A stretch of 64,000 bases of DNA, from the NCBI RefSeq assembly GCF_963576615.1, contig NC_088717.1, positions 59,508,749-59,572,748 on the forward strand, written 5' to 3'. This stretch comes from Watersipora subatra (Eukaryota; Bryozoa; Gymnolaemata; Cheilostomatida; Watersiporidae). Below are positions 24,011 through 36,641 of this stretch, one piece after another (position 1 is the stretch's first letter; every line of letters begins with the position of its first letter). The translations under genes and the position numbers were made by a program. The notes beneath the pieces were generated by a model. The model made no database searches and was not told the DNA's origin. It worked only from the letters and a program-made list of their open reading frames with translations.

Positions 24011-25024
24011 AAAACTCTCACTAGGACACAATTAGAAGACTTGGCAGTCTGTAGGGTAGTGATCAATTCCACCCCGCGTGTTTTAACTGCTAGGCAGATT
24101 GAGCGAGCCGCCAATAATGACAGTGAATCAACAGAGGTGATGAAATGCCTTGATATCAGAAATTGGCACGATTTTAAAGGTCCTCCCCTTTATAAAACTT
24201 TAAAAGATGAATTGTGCATTGTGGGGCGGGTGCTTTTGAGAGGGGATAGAATCGCAATTCCGAAAACTCTGAGAAATCAAGTCAAATGTCTTGCTTATGA
24301 AGGTCACCTGAGTCTAGTAGGATCAAAGCAAAATCTCAGAACTAAAGTTTGGTGGCCTGGTATGGAGGCTGAAGCCGAAAAGCATTGCAAATCCTGTCAT
24401 GGTTGCCAGATCACAGGGTGAGGTTTAAATCCTGAACCGCTGTGTTCCACTCCGTTACCAATAGCGCCCTGGCAAGAAATTTCCGCCGATTTCCTTGAAC
24501 CACTCCCTTCAGGACAATACATACTAGCTGTCATAGACTATTACAGTAGGTTCTATGAAGTTGCATATATGAAGTCAATTACCGCAGACAAAACTATCCA
24601 AGCGCTAGACAACATACTTTTTACTCATGACTTTCCAGAATCACTAAAAACTGATAATGGCCCGGAATTCATTTCTCACGAGTTTGCCCAATAGTGTGAC
24701 CATTATGGTATAGCCAATAAACGTGTCACGTCGAGGTATCCCCAGGCTAACGGGGAGATGGAAAGGCAGAACACCTCACTTCTAAGACGCATCAAAATTG
24801 CATATAGCGAAGGTGGAGATTACAAATCTGAGATCAAGCGATATATGAGTGCGTACCGTAATGTCCCACATCCAAGTACGGGAAACACCCCGGCTGAACT
24901 TCTACTTGGTAGAAAAATCCGAACTAAATTACCCCAGTGGACCTCTGGTGTAATAGATCAGGAAGTAGCAGATCGTGATAGCCAATACAAAGCTAAACCA
25001 AAAGAGTATTTCGACGAAAAGTAG
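24011..25024 (+). pseudogene. Gypsy integrase, broken
   Basis: The zinc-binding H2C2 domain is seen around 24303-24412 (HLSLVGSKQ, then CKSCHGCQ). The catalytic core follows: IDYYSRFYEVAYM (about 24535-24575), SLKTDNGPEFISHEF (24645-24690) and RYPQANGEMERQN (24736-24773), giving the D-D-E triad, interrupted by a stop near 24420 and another near 24694. The tail has PAELLLGRKIRTKLP. Confidence 0.9.
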
Positions 25025-25571
25025 CAGGCCAAATTTTCCAAAATATACCTTGGTGACCGAGTGTTAATGAGACAAGAATTTTCATTAATAGCTGTCACAC
25101 CTTTTACAAGGAACCATTCACTGTAACGGGTAAATCAGGAAACCACTTAACCGTCGAATGCAGCGACGGCCGTATGGTTGAACGTAACATCACTCATTTT
25201 AAACTGTATACCACTTGTGATTTCTTTGTAGACGATGAAGAAAGAGAGAGTATCAAATGATAACCAGCTAGAACGGGCCGATCATGATAACATAGCAACC
25301 AAAAATGAAAGTCCAGTGAACACCGAGATGTCACGTACCCTGGAAATCAGACGGTTTGAACGAGAGTGTAAAACTCCAAAGAAATTTAAAGACTATGATA
25401 TGAAAAGATAAACGGCCGCAATAAGATCACGGACAGAAACAACCAGGACCATTATAAATGTATTAACAATCGACTATTGACAATCAACCAATTCAGAAAT
25501 AGCAACACAATATTATAGTTTACCACATAACATATTACATATTCACAGCGAATTAAGATCGATGGGAAGGG

Positions 25572-25780
25572 AATTTCGTAGTGATACTATTACATTTCAC
25601 ACTGCATTAACATGTTATGTAACCAGATTACTGACCTGGATTAATACTTCATTCCTTTCACCTCGTGGACATCGCAGAGTACAGGCCTGCATTTCTTATG
25701 TAATAATAAACTAAACTAGCAGCAATCTAATCTGTCTGATCCTATTAGTAAATGATAATTAATAACTGACAGACACAACA
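25572..25780 (+). repeat. Gypsy 3' LTR
   Basis: About 209 bp matching the 5' LTR; its first bases are aattt instead of TGTTG, so the outer terminus has decayed. It ends gacagacacaaca before the gagaa duplication. Confidence 0.92.
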
Positions 25781-25785
25781 GAGAA

Positions 25786-27999
25786 CAGCTCCAACGACTC
25801 AATATTTCTATCTACCAGATCAATCCAGCTACCTCTCCTTCTCAAGGTCCTGCTGGGGCTCCCTCTGCCTGCAGAGGCGCGTTCCTCTACCTGTGGAGCC
25901 TCCCTCTCTCTTCCCTCTGGAGCCTCTACCTCTTCCCTCTACCTATGGAGCCTCTTTCTCCTTCATCAACTGACCCTTTTCTACTTCTCTATCTTAACCA
26001 CCTATCCTCTACACATAAGGACTTCCGTGACTCTCATCTGACTATCGAAACTCGCAGCCGTATGGACCGAGCAAGCAAACATGGACGACCGTTCCAGTAA
26101 GGGAGTAGCTTTTATTAGCTATTTTAACCTTTTGTCATTCATATTATTGTTTATAACTTTTTAGTTGTGTATTTTAACTGTTGAATTTATACAATAAGGG
26201 ATTAACTTTAACTGGTAAATATCAGTATTGCTTACAACAGCTTAACACTTTCACTTGTACCCAAGCTAGTTATAATCAAATTAGTTCCCACATGACAAAG
26301 CAAAAGTACCCAAACGAAACATAGTCAAATAGAATGAAATGAAAAAGCAAATTCATCACCGATGTTGTGCGTAGATTTGGATTAGTTATGTATAACATAA
26401 TTTTTTCATATCCACTTATAACATCCCTCAACAAAAATGAAACTCTTTCCTAACAATTAAAATAGGAAAGAGCCAGAAGTTTATAAACGTTTTTGCAACC
26501 TGTCAATTCTATATTCTAAATTATTCAATAGCGGAATAACTATACTGTAAATGTGTTTGCTATAGCGTTTAAGATTTTAGAAACATGGGGATTTTACATA
26601 GAACGAGGATCAACCTGCGGTCGTTCGAAGCTATTAGAAGTGATTCAAATGCCTTCGCTACTTCAAAAATGTGCGATTATGTAGTCCAATAGCAGACCGA
26701 ACATATTTGATCGACCAATGAACAATGTTTTAAATGATAACCTCAGAACTTCATCTATAAATTCGAAAAGGTCTCAGACGTTTATTAAACGTCGAAACAA
26801 AGTTTTAAACGTGTTAAATATCGTCAGCTATGTCACGGCTAGCACGCGTAGCCGTGACATAGGCTAGCACGCGCTTCACAAAAGCGCAAAACGGGTAAGA
26901 TTTTAAAAATAATTATAACTAATTCTGAGTTTGTAGTCTGCAGTTCCTAACTCGGTTGCGGAATGTAATATAGATTTTATACAAAACTATATATACAAAC
27001 ACCATTTTGTATACATGTTATACAAAACTATTTTCTTACGTCCACGGTACTATACAGAATTACTAATTGCATTTGGTACAATTGCCAACACAGCTACACA
27101 TTTTGCAAAACCGACTAAAACTCGTAGGCTACGATCTCAAGCTACAACGTGCTATCTTAATTAAACCATACCTTTAATGCTTGGCGCGCAAATAAAACTC
27201 TCGCCCACGTGCTAATTTGAGAAATGAGTTTTTGGTCTACAGTATCTGGGAAAGAAGTAACTGTGGAAGCATTTGCTAATGCAATGTTGCTTTTTGCCGG
27301 TTAATTAGATATATTTATTAGTTTAGGGTGGTTGTAACTGTCAATAGTTTTATCATAGTTTTCTTATTAATGTTATAAATAGAAAATCAACCCGAACGGG
27401 TTAGTTAATATATATTTCAAACAAATACGCAAACGAAAAATATGTTATTTAGGAAAGTCCTATTTTGCAAGCAAAATTGGTTTGAGCAAAAGCAATGGCT
27501 GTAAGAGTGTTGATATTAAGTTAAAGAGACGTAGTTGGGAGTATAGAACAAGCGCTCGTGCAATTTCAACAGCTAGAATGGACTCTGCTCGGGGTTAGCT
27601 AAAGCTGAGATATGAAAAGAATAGCAAGTGGAGTTCATTTCCTAAGCATGCCGACATTCGTTGTGTTATCGAAACATACACGTATAGAAATATCGTTTTA
27701 GCAAAGAACCAAGCGTTCATCAACAATGTTCAAAAGGCACTGCGTGTTTGCGGTTTTATCATCTATTGGAATCCCGCTTGGTAAGGCGATAAATTACTTG
27801 CATCAGTTCTTACCTCATCTTACCTCAGATAATTTAGAACACTCTAAAAAACTACCTAGTGGTATAAGGGTTTTGAGTGCCTCATTGTTGATAGATTTGG
27901 TCATGAATACTTTATGCACTATCAATATTCCAGCATTTGGCTGTTTTAATTACAACATTTATTTGAAATCATTTATTTTAGGATTTGGGCATCATGAGA
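25786..27999. other. Intergenic, little recognised
   Basis: A C/T-rich, Pro/Leu/Ser-coding frame runs from about 25790 to 26098 on the plus strand but has no recognised motif. A 14-bp hairpin lies at 26828-26862 around gcacgcg. The rest is AT-rich with no gene visible. Confidence 0.35.
26828..26862. repeat. 14-bp perfect hairpin
   Basis: ctatgtcacggcta at 26828-26841 is inverted at 26849-26862 with a 7-base loop; part of the left arm and loop is repeated next to it. Confidence 0.85.
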
Positions 28000-28745
28000 T
28001 TACTGCCCTATTTTTAGGTCTCGGATACTTCTGGGTAGAAAGCTGTTGTAGTACAACTGTTTAGAGGCATATATTGAGGCAGGTTCTCCTCTCTCCGCAG
28101 ATCTTGTGTGCATTGTAGTTAAAGTTCTATTGTTTGTTATTTCGTCATATGCTGATGATAGTATTTTGTGTCTTTCCTCGTTTGAAAGAATTCTCATCAG
28201 AAGAGAAATTCTGTGGGTTTTTCTTCTATGTTCAAGGGACTGTAGTCCCAAATCATTCCTTCCCTCTGTTACACCATGGCGACCTTTTATTCCTTTGATA
28301 AATCTTATAGCCTTGTTTTGAACAAGTTCCAGTCTATGACAAGATGCCTTGTCTGCAGGGTCTCAGAGGACATCTGCGTACTCTAATATGAGACGGCACA
28401 GACTTAGGTAGGCAAGAAGCTTGGCACATTGAGGTGCTTGATGTAAGGTGTATTTAATAGAGCCAAGTGTTTGACTTGCTGAGGCTATTTTAGAGGCTAT
28501 ATGATTTGAAAATTTCAAGTCAGACTGTATAGTAACCCCAAGATATTTGATTTCTTGCACGCAGTTGAGTAGGTTTCCTCCAATAGTATAAGATGGTAGC
28601 TGTTGTAGTCTGTTATTAAAAACAACAACTTCACATTTTGTGGTGTTAAATGGCATCATGTTTTCAGTTGACCATTTGTGGAGAGCATCAATGTTTGTCT
28701 GAAATTTCTCTATGTTATTACAGTTTGACTGGTAATAGAAATTGT
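28000..28745 (-). pseudogene. Non-LTR retrotransposon 3' end, reverse transcriptase C-terminus
   Basis: Reading the minus strand from 28745: MPFNTTKCEVVVFNN, LNCVQEIKYLGVTIQSDLKF and LILEYADVL, then after a frame change AIRFIKGIKGR, LGLQSLEHRRKTHRISLL, and a terminal SFLPRSIRDL. This is the order of the thumb and C-terminal part of jockey/CR1-like elements. The 5' part of the element is missing, a normal truncation. Confidence 0.88.
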
Positions 28746-29378
28746 AATTATTACATCTGCATGTAGCTAGTAACTTTATACTTTACACTTATTATAATGG
28801 TGGAAACTAGCATACAATAAACTATTGGAAGTGCAATAAAATGAACCGTCATTATCCATTATAATTACCAAAATCGATTGTTCCGAAAAACTAGAAGGCA
28901 ACTTCTGTTTCAGGTAAAGCAATGTTTCACTCAGTTTGAGAAGCTGTGAAAAGTATAACATGGTGTTTCCCTTTTGTGCAATTAATACAATCAAAAGTAC
29001 ATTACTTCCCTTTTTATGATAGCGCCTAAAACCACAAATTTATGGAATTCACGGATTACACAATCCACACCAGCATCACAGGAACCTGTAGTGTGCGAGG
29101 GAAGGAAATACTACAAACAATACACTTGTAGCAAAGGTGAATATCCAAGATAATTGCCACAGGAGCAAGAATAAGAGTTCTCTAGTCACAGCGTAGAAGT
29201 TGTTTGGCCAATATAATAGAATACTTGAAAGAATAATAAAAGAAAAAAACTTACAAATACTGGATAAACATCATTAGCATCATAAAAACAGACCAACATA
29301 CACCAATGGATATTCTCTAAAACAAACATCTTTACAAAGCAACAAGTACAAAATGATAACAATTATGATGAAAAATTG
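28746..29378. other. Intergenic, nothing recognised
   Basis: AT-rich sequence without recognisable frames or repeats. Confidence 0.4.
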
Positions 29379-29382
29379 TTAA

Positions 29383-30285
29383 ATGTTGACTGGCAACAAA
29401 ATTCACATTACAGTTATTTGGTATCAAAAGATGCACCATGTCTTACTCTGCTGTGTTGTAGGTGTAAAGTATGTGGAAATCTGATTACAAGCTCAAAAAT
29501 GAGCATTAATCGCGGCCATCACGGAAACTCTATAGGTTGGAATCCCTCTCCAAAACGGCTCAAATGGGGTGTAGTGGAACACAATGCGCTTTTGTTTACA
29601 CTCTCATGCAACCTCATTCGTCGAAATATTTTCACAAATATACTTCACGCATTCAATAAAACTATATGTCTATTGTTGTTACGCGTCTATTTCATCATCA
29701 TTGTAATGCTGTTCACTTTGAGCACTGATATCTCAAACCTAACCTAAAAATTAGTTTAAATTTTTAACCTGAGCTCGAAGAAATGCATATCATCCTCTGA
29801 TAAACATGAGGGGCCTGTTAGTCACCTGTGATAGTCGAAAAATGCTGCAGAAATTGTTCGCGCCGTTTGGCAGGAAAAACGGGCAATGATCACATTACGA
29901 CTATAGATGATTAGAACAAGCTGAAACGAAACTGTAAAGTATACTGCATCTATATTTGATAAGGGCTTTCCGGTAGAACTTGAAAAGTTTGTCATAAACT
30001 AGTGCTACAAAACGTTTTATATTGAGCCTTTTATTGGCTTTTCAGTTCATGTGATATAAACACGTGTCAAAACAATAACCACGTCGAGTTGAGTATGTCA
30101 TTGAAATAAAGGGATTCCAACCTATGGCATTTTCGTAATGGCTGCGATTAACTGTTCATTTTTTAGCTTAAAAGAGCTTGTAATCACATTTCCACATATT
30201 TTGCACTTACAGCACAGCAGAGTAAGACATGGTGAATCTTTTGATATCAAATAACTGTACTGTGAATTTTGTTGCAAGTCAACCT
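29383..30285. mobile_element. TTAA-flanked foldback element, copy 2
   Basis: Same family as 11515-12396: the ends ATGTTGACTGGCAACAAAAT and, inverted, AGGTTGACTTGCAACAAAAT, long inverted arms containing caccatgtcttactctgctg, and TTAA at 29379-29382 and 30286-30289. It has no transposase. A 123-codon frame over its left arm is not a gene. Confidence 0.82.
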
Positions 30286-30455
30286 TTAACAGAAGTACAA
30301 TAAAAGGATGAATATGTTTCACTTTCATTTTATTTTAGCTGTGGTGAATTTAGCTGTCTTGTTTCGTCACTAAAGCCTTGTCCACCGGCTGTCATTGTAT
30401 GCGGTGGAAGTATGCGAAGCAATTGTATCTAACCAACCATATTAATGTTATAAAG

Positions 30456-30538
30456 GTCTGAATTATCATCGAATTAGAGGTCACGTTCATGCTCATCAAG
30501 CTGAAGAGTTACCCTCTCCTGATTTTGACCACATTAAG
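30456..30538 (+). CDS. Candidate exon of the unrecognised gene
   Basis: It reads LNYHRIRGHVHAHQAEELPS and ends DFDHIK before GTATGAG, in phase 0. The AG at 30454-30455 is the only one available in the open frame and lacks a good pyrimidine tract, so the exon is uncertain. Confidence 0.35.
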
Positions 30539-33500
30539 GTATGAGTACTTCATTAAGCTTGTTATTTGTTCTACCCATAAAATGGCTTTTATAATCAAGC
30601 TTTTTGATATATAAAGCAGGTGGTACCCTCATAATACGAGTACCCTCATAATAATGGTACCCTCATGCCCGCTCGTACATGCTAAGATGGTCTGATGCTG
30701 TAGAACATTACTTCATACCAGTGACGCATGTTGTGTAATGCTAGATGCATCAGTAGCAACACTGCCTAATGTTTTGTTTTCTTTAAATTCAAGTTTGTTA
30801 AAAAAGAATTCCTTGTTTAACAAGCAGAATAATGAGATGCTGTCAACAGCTTCAGTCACACTCCATGTATTAAAACATGGCAATGCATAGAATATATTGT
30901 TATTGAATGTATTGGGCAACAAAACATAGAGGTACTTCTCCATGCCCGCTTTTATTTTTATTCACTACCAACTTTTCTCTCTTATCTCCACCTATTATCA
31001 TCGTATTGGTGGGTAAAAGTTGAGGTCAGACTAATTACCTCAAATTTTAATGCGTTGATTTGTATTAAAAAATATATATACATGTACATAGTATGGACAT
31101 ACATATATATATATACATGTACATAAGAATAGTATGGCGTACATTAGGCAAAGTAAGAATACCTGAAGATGCCATTTGTTGATACACCTGTGCTGATGTG
31201 CTGCTAGATTAGATTAATAATTTTTTAATATAAAGTAGTAAAAAAGTGTATAATAAACCATTGCTTGTCTTATCAAAAATAAAGCTCCAGGTGTCCAGCT
31301 GGCCAAAGTAGTTAGCATTTGCAAAAATATTTGAAGACAAAATTCATATACTGTTCTGTCAGACTTGCTGCCGTAAGATAATTTGGAGTTAAAGGAAAGG
31401 TCTTAATTAGTTTATAAGAACTAATGCTTTTTATTTGCGCCACTTCATTGCTTGCTTTTTGTGATGCATTATAATCATAGTAATAATACAATGAATAATA
31501 CCAAAATAGTAATAGTTGTTATTATTCTCAGGCAGCGTTATGATTAGCAAGCACTACATTCTAGAATAGGTACAGGCTTATCGGGTTTTCAATTTTTATA
31601 CTTAATTTTACATGTTATGTGAAAATATTAGTAAAGTATATGGTAAATAAATGCATTTCCTGTTTTATGTGATTCAGTCATTGGTGGAGGCGGAAAAAGA
31701 GATATCATGGAAAAAAGTTACCATGCGTTCAACTACTGCAGTCAGCAGCTCGGTCAGTGGACTTGTTGAAGTGACAGCTACTAGACAGATAGAATGCGAA
31801 ACTCTATATCATAAGGTACACAGACAGGTGGATAGAGTATGAGACACTCTATCATAAGGTATACTGACAGGTGGATAGAGTGAGACACTCTATCATAAGG
31901 TATACAGACAGGTGGATAGAGTATGAGACACTCTATCATAAGGTATACAGACAGGTGGATAGAGTATGAGACACTCTATCATAAGGTTACAGACAGGTGG
32001 ATAGAGTATGAGACACTCTATCATAAGGTATACAGACAGGTGGATAGAGTATGAGACACTCTATCATAAAATAGACAGACAAGTAGATAAGATAGAGGAG
32101 CATGTGATGCTGTACCGTAAGGTAGCCTGATTGATCTGGTAAATGATGAGCATTTTTGTAGTACCTTCAGATGCTAACTGAGTTATTGCAAGAATATATA
32201 AAGGCCATAGGAACACCAAATGCCGATGAATTGTGGGATACCATTATGTTTCTGCGGGGATATCTCGCCGAAGTGAAGGATGAAAGGAAGAATCTGTCAT
32301 TACTCTGGGCCAATTGCCGAGGCTTAGCTGAGCATGCTGGGCAGGCTGCTTTTCATACAGGTGAATAGGATTGCTAAAAATATTGCCATTTTATACCATT
32401 TCTGACACATGGTTACCTGCAAGTTCCCAGGGACTACCTAACCTCGTCATAGCTTTAGTCTGGCCTGTCAGGGTGTCATCAGTGCTCACATATTTACTAA
32501 GTTACCACACAGCGGCAGTGTAGGGACATCTAGGTGCACCAGTGCAGAAGAGCTGCGCTGGGCTGACCAGCAGATCATGTCTCTATAGGATGATATAGTA
32601 GAGCTATGATTGCGTGATGCCGTGTGTCAAGGTTGATCTTTAAAAGACCAAGGACAAAATGAACCATGGATGATCAGAAGGAAAAACCGTTATTTCTTAA
32701 GGGGTTCTACGTTATGCGCATGACACTAGTTAATCAAAAGCTTTTGTTATCACTGCATAAGTGTGATGCTGTTAGCTGACCGTAAGGCTATTTCCATGGC
32801 ACCAAGATGACACATCACACAGGTGTTTCGCTTCTGAACAAGCTTCTGAATCACAATGGAATGAAAGCGATGCGACTGTTTCCATGCTGGCATCGCAGCT
32901 CCGTATGAGGGTGTGTCGATACACTACCGCTCATGGAAACATAGGAATTGTGATAGGTTATATATATATGTGACCTTTATTTACCCGGTGCCTCCCATCT
33001 TAAACCATAACTGTCACGCACAACTTTTATTGTATTTGCTAGGTACCTGTACCTAATACCTTGTACCTAAATAATACCTAAATACCTTGTACCTAGTATT
33101 TGCTAGGTATTTGTACCCAAAATAAAGATTGGTCCACTAACTTTCAGAGTGTTGAGGGCTTTTTTACACCGTTTTAATATCGGTCTCGAAAACAACACGA
33201 TTGAAACAACAAGCTCCATCCATAAAAATGTGACGTAACCTAGCTTTTTAAGATTGGAAGTTAGGGGTGTTTAGTCCAATTTAGAACGATAGAGATGGGT
33301 GTCTTAAAACTCATTATCTAAATTCAGCCTTCAAAATAATCTTAGTCTTTTCTAAAAGCTAGATAAGCTATTTAGCATTGCATATTTAAAAAAGCGCGAT
33401 AACAACGCTAGCTTGTGATAAAACCGCGCTTTTTGAGCTCATTTTTCTCGGCGTTCAGCCTATTTAACATCATCTAACAAGCTACGAGCAATTTTAAATA

Positions 33501-35587
33501 GTTTATCTACCTTTCATAAAAGACAGATTATTTTTCAGACTGATTTTGGATAATAATGGGTTTTAAGACACCCATCTCTATCATTCTAAATCGGACTAAA
33601 CATTTGTAACTTCCGTTCCTAAAAAGCTAGGCTACGTCACATATTTATGGGCGAAGCTTGTCATGTCGATCGTGTTGTTTTTGAGACGGATATTCAAACA
33701 CTTAAAAAAAGTCTTAATGACTTTGAAGGTTAGTGGACCAATCTTTATTTTGAGATCAAAATCGGAATCACCGTGTCTGATTTACCTAAAAAAATACGAT
33801 AAAAGTTGTACATTGTGCGTGACAGTTATGGTTTAAGTTACTTTACACTACTCCAGGTTCAGAGCTGAGCGCTTACAGGCTTGGTGAGGTGCTTGTAGCA
33901 GCTGATGCAAATATGGCGTCTCTCAACAAACTTTCTACTAATCTTGAGATTGATTTAGCCAAACTTGAGGCTGAAGAAATCAGGAAAAGCGTTGAGCATG
34001 AAAAACGTAAACATCAACAAAACATCAGTTCTGGTAAGTTGTTATTGAGTGGCAAGAAATACAGGATTGTTTTTATAAACTTATTGTATCAGTTAACAGC
34101 AGCTTCCATAGACAAGGTTGTTACTGTGTCAGTAACTGTATCAGCGATAGCCATTCATCAAATTACTACTGTCAAGCAACAGTTACCGTAACACCTATAT
34201 TTGAGCGCCACGGTGCTGTATTTTTCAACCCTTCTATAGTGATGTTCTATTAGAGGTGACATTCAAACGCACTCAGCTTTTAGACTAGCTGGTCAAATGC
34301 ACTCCGCTTTTAGACTAGCTGGTCAAATGCACTCCGCTTTTAGACTAGCTGGTCAGAATTTTTGAAAGTTAAATATAACCCATTTGCAGGTGAGGCAGTA
34401 TTTATGTTGCCTATATTTTGCACTCGCTTGGCAGAGCGACATTAATGTCAATGGTTTCAGTATTTTTTAAGCGGTTTGTCAAATCCATCGAATTATCAGA
34501 CAGAGTTAAACAATGGACTACTTTGAGTAAAACGTAATAGACTGTTAGAGTTGTTATTTATTTCAATCGTGTTGCTTTTAAAGTTGTCAGAAAAACTGAA
34601 AAAGTGCAAGTTACAAAACGGACTTGGACACGCCGTAACAATGGCGGCTCCTGATACTATTACTTGTTACGCTGTTTCTGATGAACATTCTAATTGTTCA
34701 TCTAAATGTTTTACAAGTTTTCAGATCAGCTTGTAACCACCTTATGGATGAATCTGAAGACAACAGATCGAAATTTTACCTTAGTGACTTTGAATTATAG
34801 TGTAGTTGTGACAATTCCAATTGATTTTTTCTAGCACGCTCATCACTAAAACCGTGGAAACCCTGACAACAACGATGGAAGGATTTAGTGAAATTTTGTA
34901 ATCTAGTCATTATTAGTACCAATTTTTAGATAATTTTCTACTGATCACCTTTTATTATGGGTTCATAAAGATTAAACATTAGGAATGTCATAGTGGCAGT
35001 CTATTATAAGTGGTGTTCAACTAGAGGCTGGCGCTGTATTGTTCACCCTTCCCCTATAGTGGCGGTAAAATTTACGTGATTACAAATAGGTTTTACGATA
35101 ATTGTCTTAAATAGGTTTTTACTCTGTGAAGCAACAGCTACAGTAAATGTATTTGAAGGTTGTTCCTGTGTCAAGCAGACGTATGTTCGTTCAAGGAAAT
35201 GTCATCGCGACTAGTGGTAGCCTGTTTTCTGTCTGTCTTACACTCATTTCAGTTGAGGCTTAGTATTAGTTCCATTTTTCCGTTACTATTTAAGTTCTTT
35301 AATCACTAAAGGTGAACTTGTGTTCTGCTTCTGCTAGATAAATGAAGCCAATCTAGCCAACAGGTGATGCTTCCGTAGGTTAACTTCACGCAAGGCAATT
35401 ATACGTGGGGTGCTTTTTGGGTAAAGCTATAGAATCAAGTTGAAAATCTGGCAACTTCTCTCTGTAGTTCAAAGCATGGAGCCTTTTAACTTATTTTATC
35501 ACATGATTAACAACTTGAGTAGCTAAATATCATATCTGTTATCATTTATATATCTTCTGATTTACAGCAGAAAATGGAGAGAAACAG
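30456..35587 (+). CDS. Unrecognised multi-exon helical/coiled-coil protein (partial)
   Basis: Five exons fit a single plus-strand reading frame: 30456-30538 (weak acceptor), 31678-31815, 32171-32360, 33857-34033 and a 20-nt exon 35568-35587. Junction phases (0, 0, 1, 1) agree. The product is strongly helical and charged: LLQEYIKAIGTPNADELWDT, YLAEVKDERKNLSLLW, LEIDLAKLEAEEIRKSVEHE. No signal peptide or membrane span is seen. I do not recognise the family; a cytoplasmic or cytoskeletal coiled-coil protein is a guess. First and last exons are not identified. It converges on ALG8. The intron after 31815 starts with a 43-bp array that copies the exon end, and the intron before 33857 holds a foldback element. 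Confidence 0.75.
31678..31815 (+). CDS. Exon of the unrecognised gene (46 codons)
   Basis: Acceptor tgtgattcag, donor AAG|GTACAC. It reads SLVEAEKEISWKKVTMRST and ends ECETLYHK. The last bases and donor are copied into the 43-bp array that follows. Confidence 0.7.
31806..32092. repeat. 43-bp minisatellite containing a 5' splice site, about 6 copies
   Basis: Each unit has ctctatcataaggtatacag then acaggtggatagagtatgag. The first copy overlaps the end of the exon at 31815 and its donor (cataag|gtacac), so each later copy repeats a potential donor cataag|gtatac. Confidence 0.92.
32171..32360 (+). CDS. Exon of the unrecognised gene (63 codons plus 1 nt)
   Basis: Acceptor gtaccttcag, donor ACAG|GTGAAT. 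It starts MLTELLQEYIKAIG and ends EHAGQAAFHTG across the junction; helical throughout. Confidence 0.8.
33004..33832. mobile_element. TTAA-flanked foldback element, second family
   Basis: ACCATAACTGTCACGCACAA at the left is inverted at the right end, TTAA flanks both (33000-33003, 33833-33836), and the arms pair over most of their length with interruptions: agattggtccactaac at 33126 and tagtggaccaatct near 33730, atgggtgtcttaaaac near 33296 and ttttaagacacccat near 33561. No coding region. It lies in an intron of the unrecognised gene. Confidence 0.82.
33857..34033 (+). CDS. Exon of the unrecognised gene (59 codons)
   Basis: Acceptor ctactccag, donor TCTG|GTAAGT. It reads SELSAYRLGEVLVAADANMA followed by a charged helix with a run of Glu and Lys. 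Both junctions are phase 1. Confidence 0.8.
34256..34353. repeat. 30-bp tandem repeat, about 3 copies
   Basis: ttttagactagctggtcaaa followed by tgcactccgc, three times. Confidence 0.9.
35568..35587 (+). CDS. Candidate 20-nt micro-exon
   Basis: Acceptor tctgatttacag, donor ACAG|GTTAGT. Phases 1 to 0 fit the preceding exon and would add AENGEKQ. It is short, so chance is not excluded. Confidence 0.35.
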
Positions 35588-36376
35588 GTTAGTGATTGAG
35601 CTATCGGCCCTGCCCAACTCTAGTTGATATAATGGAGACAGATTTCATAGGAATCATGAACACTACACACTGATTTGCGGACATTCACCCATTCATATAG
35701 ATTTATTGTAAAACATGATTTTCGGTGCTATGTAAATCTATGAAGTGTGCATAGCCTGTCCATGAGATTGTTTTTATCAATGATTTTGATTTAAAGGGCA
35801 ACTCGCCGAAATTACTTAGAAAAAATATTTAGCCTAGGGTTTTTACGTCCTTCTATTTAAATATACATTACATACATGTAGTTTTGCTAACCATCTAAAT
35901 TTCCCCTTATGCTCATAAGCGCGGTTATGAGCAGCCATTTGACTAAAAACACTGTCTCAGCCAAACAATGTCATGCACTAACTTCATGAAGTTGAAGTGC
36001 AACAATGTATAAGCAAGTTTGGCTGTTTCTGATGATGGGTCACTGATCAATACCTTTTATGGGTGCCAATCTTAACCAAAAATTGCAAGGAGACTCATGG
36101 ATTGGGCAAGATATGTAAAAATACAATGCTGCGTGCATAGCAGTTGCGTCTATAAATGCATATCACTACATAGCTAATACATTAATAAAGCATTGAAAAG
36201 CATAGCAGTCACCTAAAGGGATGGATTTTCAAATAAAATCAAAGAAAAAGCAAAATCGGTCCAAAATGTGTGATGGGGCGGAACATAGGTAAGATAACTC
36301 CTAGAAATCTTTGTTGCTGGACTATTCATTACAAAAGTGAGCTCTGATGTGAACAATATTGCTAATATCATGGCTA
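35588..36376. other. Gap between the convergent genes
   Basis: No exon is recognised. A plus-strand AATAAA at about 36234 and a nearby minus-strand stop of ALG8 fit two convergent 3' ends, but neither poly(A) site is shown. Confidence 0.3.
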
Positions 36377-36641
36377 TCACTGTGCTTTAACTTTCCTCTT
36401 CCCAGAAACGATCTTCTTGAGCATTCTATGAGAGAGAATGGTCGAATAAAGTCCCACATATGTATATGATATCCCAATTGACGTGTAGACACTCATTAGG
36501 AGAAGAGGAAGGAAAGGCAGTGTCTCATTTAGCCCCATTAGCGAGTGCCCAACAGAATAGTAAAGCATGACAAGTAAGAGGCCAAACATGTAGCCTTTCT
36601 CAAGTCTGCTGAATGCCCACTGACTCTTCTTGTCAGCTGAT
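36377..36641 (-). CDS. ALG8: ALG8 last exon
   Basis: Acceptor CTTGCTTGCAG. Reads [20 protein letters not shown], two membrane spans and [20 protein letters not shown], and ends in a Lys/Arg-rich tail ([13 protein letters not shown]) before TGA, a cytosolic ER-retention-like basic end. Confidence 0.93.

Larger units (their letters stand above)
20954..25780 (+). mobile_element. Gypsy (Ty3) LTR retrotransposon, complete outline, inactivated
   Basis: Two LTRs (20954-21166 and 25572-25780) enclose gag and pol in the order gag, protease, RT, RNase H, integrase. A 5-bp direct repeat, gagaa, flanks the element (20949-20953 and 25781-25785). A tggcgacgagg motif typical of Gypsy primer sites follows the 5' LTR, and a purine run gatgggaaggga precedes the 3' LTR. 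Stops and frameshifts occur in gag, protease-RT, RNase H and integrase, so this copy cannot move on its own. No envelope gene is seen. Confidence 0.95.
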